Positions 5,143 through 5,249 of a stretch of 5,249 nt of DNA are shown in pieces. Within the stretch, counting starts at the first letter, position 1, and each line of letters starts with the position of its first letter. This DNA comes from Candidatus Agathobaculum merdigallinarum (GTDB lineage: Bacteria; Bacillota; Clostridia; Oscillospirales; Butyricicoccaceae): positions 1 to 5,249 of the forward strand of contig DXDO01000001.1 in assembly GCA_019115425.1 (NCBI GenBank), read 5' to 3'. The notes under the pieces are model-generated. The model ran no database searches, was not told the origin of the DNA, and saw only the letters and a program-made list of their open reading frames with translations. The translations under genes were made by a program, and so were the position numbers.

Positions 5143-5249
5143 ACTTCCAATCGTCAATACCGTATTTTTCGAGTAGCGACCGAGCGTAATCCTTGCCTGT
5201 CTCGGTCAAATACACACTCTTGCTCCTGTGGCTGCCCTGACGGATCAAA
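5141..5249 (-). CDS. Winged-helix regulator-like protein, C-terminal end (partial)
   Basis: The last 35 codons of a leftward gene whose 5' part lies beyond the window end. They read LIRQGSHRSKSVYLTETGKDYARSLLEKYGIDDWK with the stop TGA (complement of 5141-5143). The pattern basic turn, then SKSVYLTETG, then an amphipathic helix resembles the wing and last helix of MarR-like winged-helix DNA-binding proteins. This is a family-level impression, not a firm match. It immediately precedes the 293-aa unknown protein and probably forms a two-gene unit with it, perhaps as its regulator. Confidence 0.6.
   Translation of the reverse strand, partial: LIRQGSHRSKSVYLTETGKDYARSLLEKYGIDDWK

Overview
The window suggests a GC-rich anaerobic Firmicute of the Clostridia, most like a gut Oscillospiraceae or Butyricicoccaceae member. 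This is inferred from an rnf operon in the order D-G-E-A-B, strong AAGGAGG ribosome binding sites, a Mini-RNase III gene, and a Phd/YefM-RelE/ParE pair of the kind common in gut Clostridia. The exact genus cannot be read from this sequence.

Positions 1-3245 are one tightly packed rightward operon. It holds the last codons of rnfD, then rnfG, rnfE, rnfA and rnfB, which encode the membrane-bound ferredoxin:NAD+ oxidoreductase (Rnf). The complex passes electrons from reduced ferredoxin to NAD+ and pumps Na+ or H+. mrnC (Mini-RNase III, 23S rRNA maturation) is joined to rnfB by a one-base stop/start overlap, so an RNA-processing gene is translationally coupled to an energy-conserving complex.

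Positions 3246-3571 contain no convincing gene. They hold a hairpin without a T-tract, a degenerate tandem repeat of about 60 bp (two copies), a GC-rich inverted repeat, and a good sigma-70-type promoter. That promoter drives an antitoxin-toxin pair (3572-4163), which ends at a clean intrinsic terminator (4181-4211).

Positions 4213-5249 look rearranged. A leftward pair comprises the 3' end of a winged-helix regulator-like gene and a 293-aa protein of unknown function that starts 11 bases after it. The second protein ends in a CxxC half-motif followed by 23 residues of foreign sequence. That foreign sequence is the antisense of a small, frameshifted fragment of an MT-A70 adenine methyltransferase gene lying on the + strand (about 4213-4315). 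The junction at about 4315-4322 therefore joins two broken genes tail to tail. This is the least expected thing in the window. I see no evidence of a wholly new system, but the rearranged module and the rnf-mrnC coupling deserve a second look.
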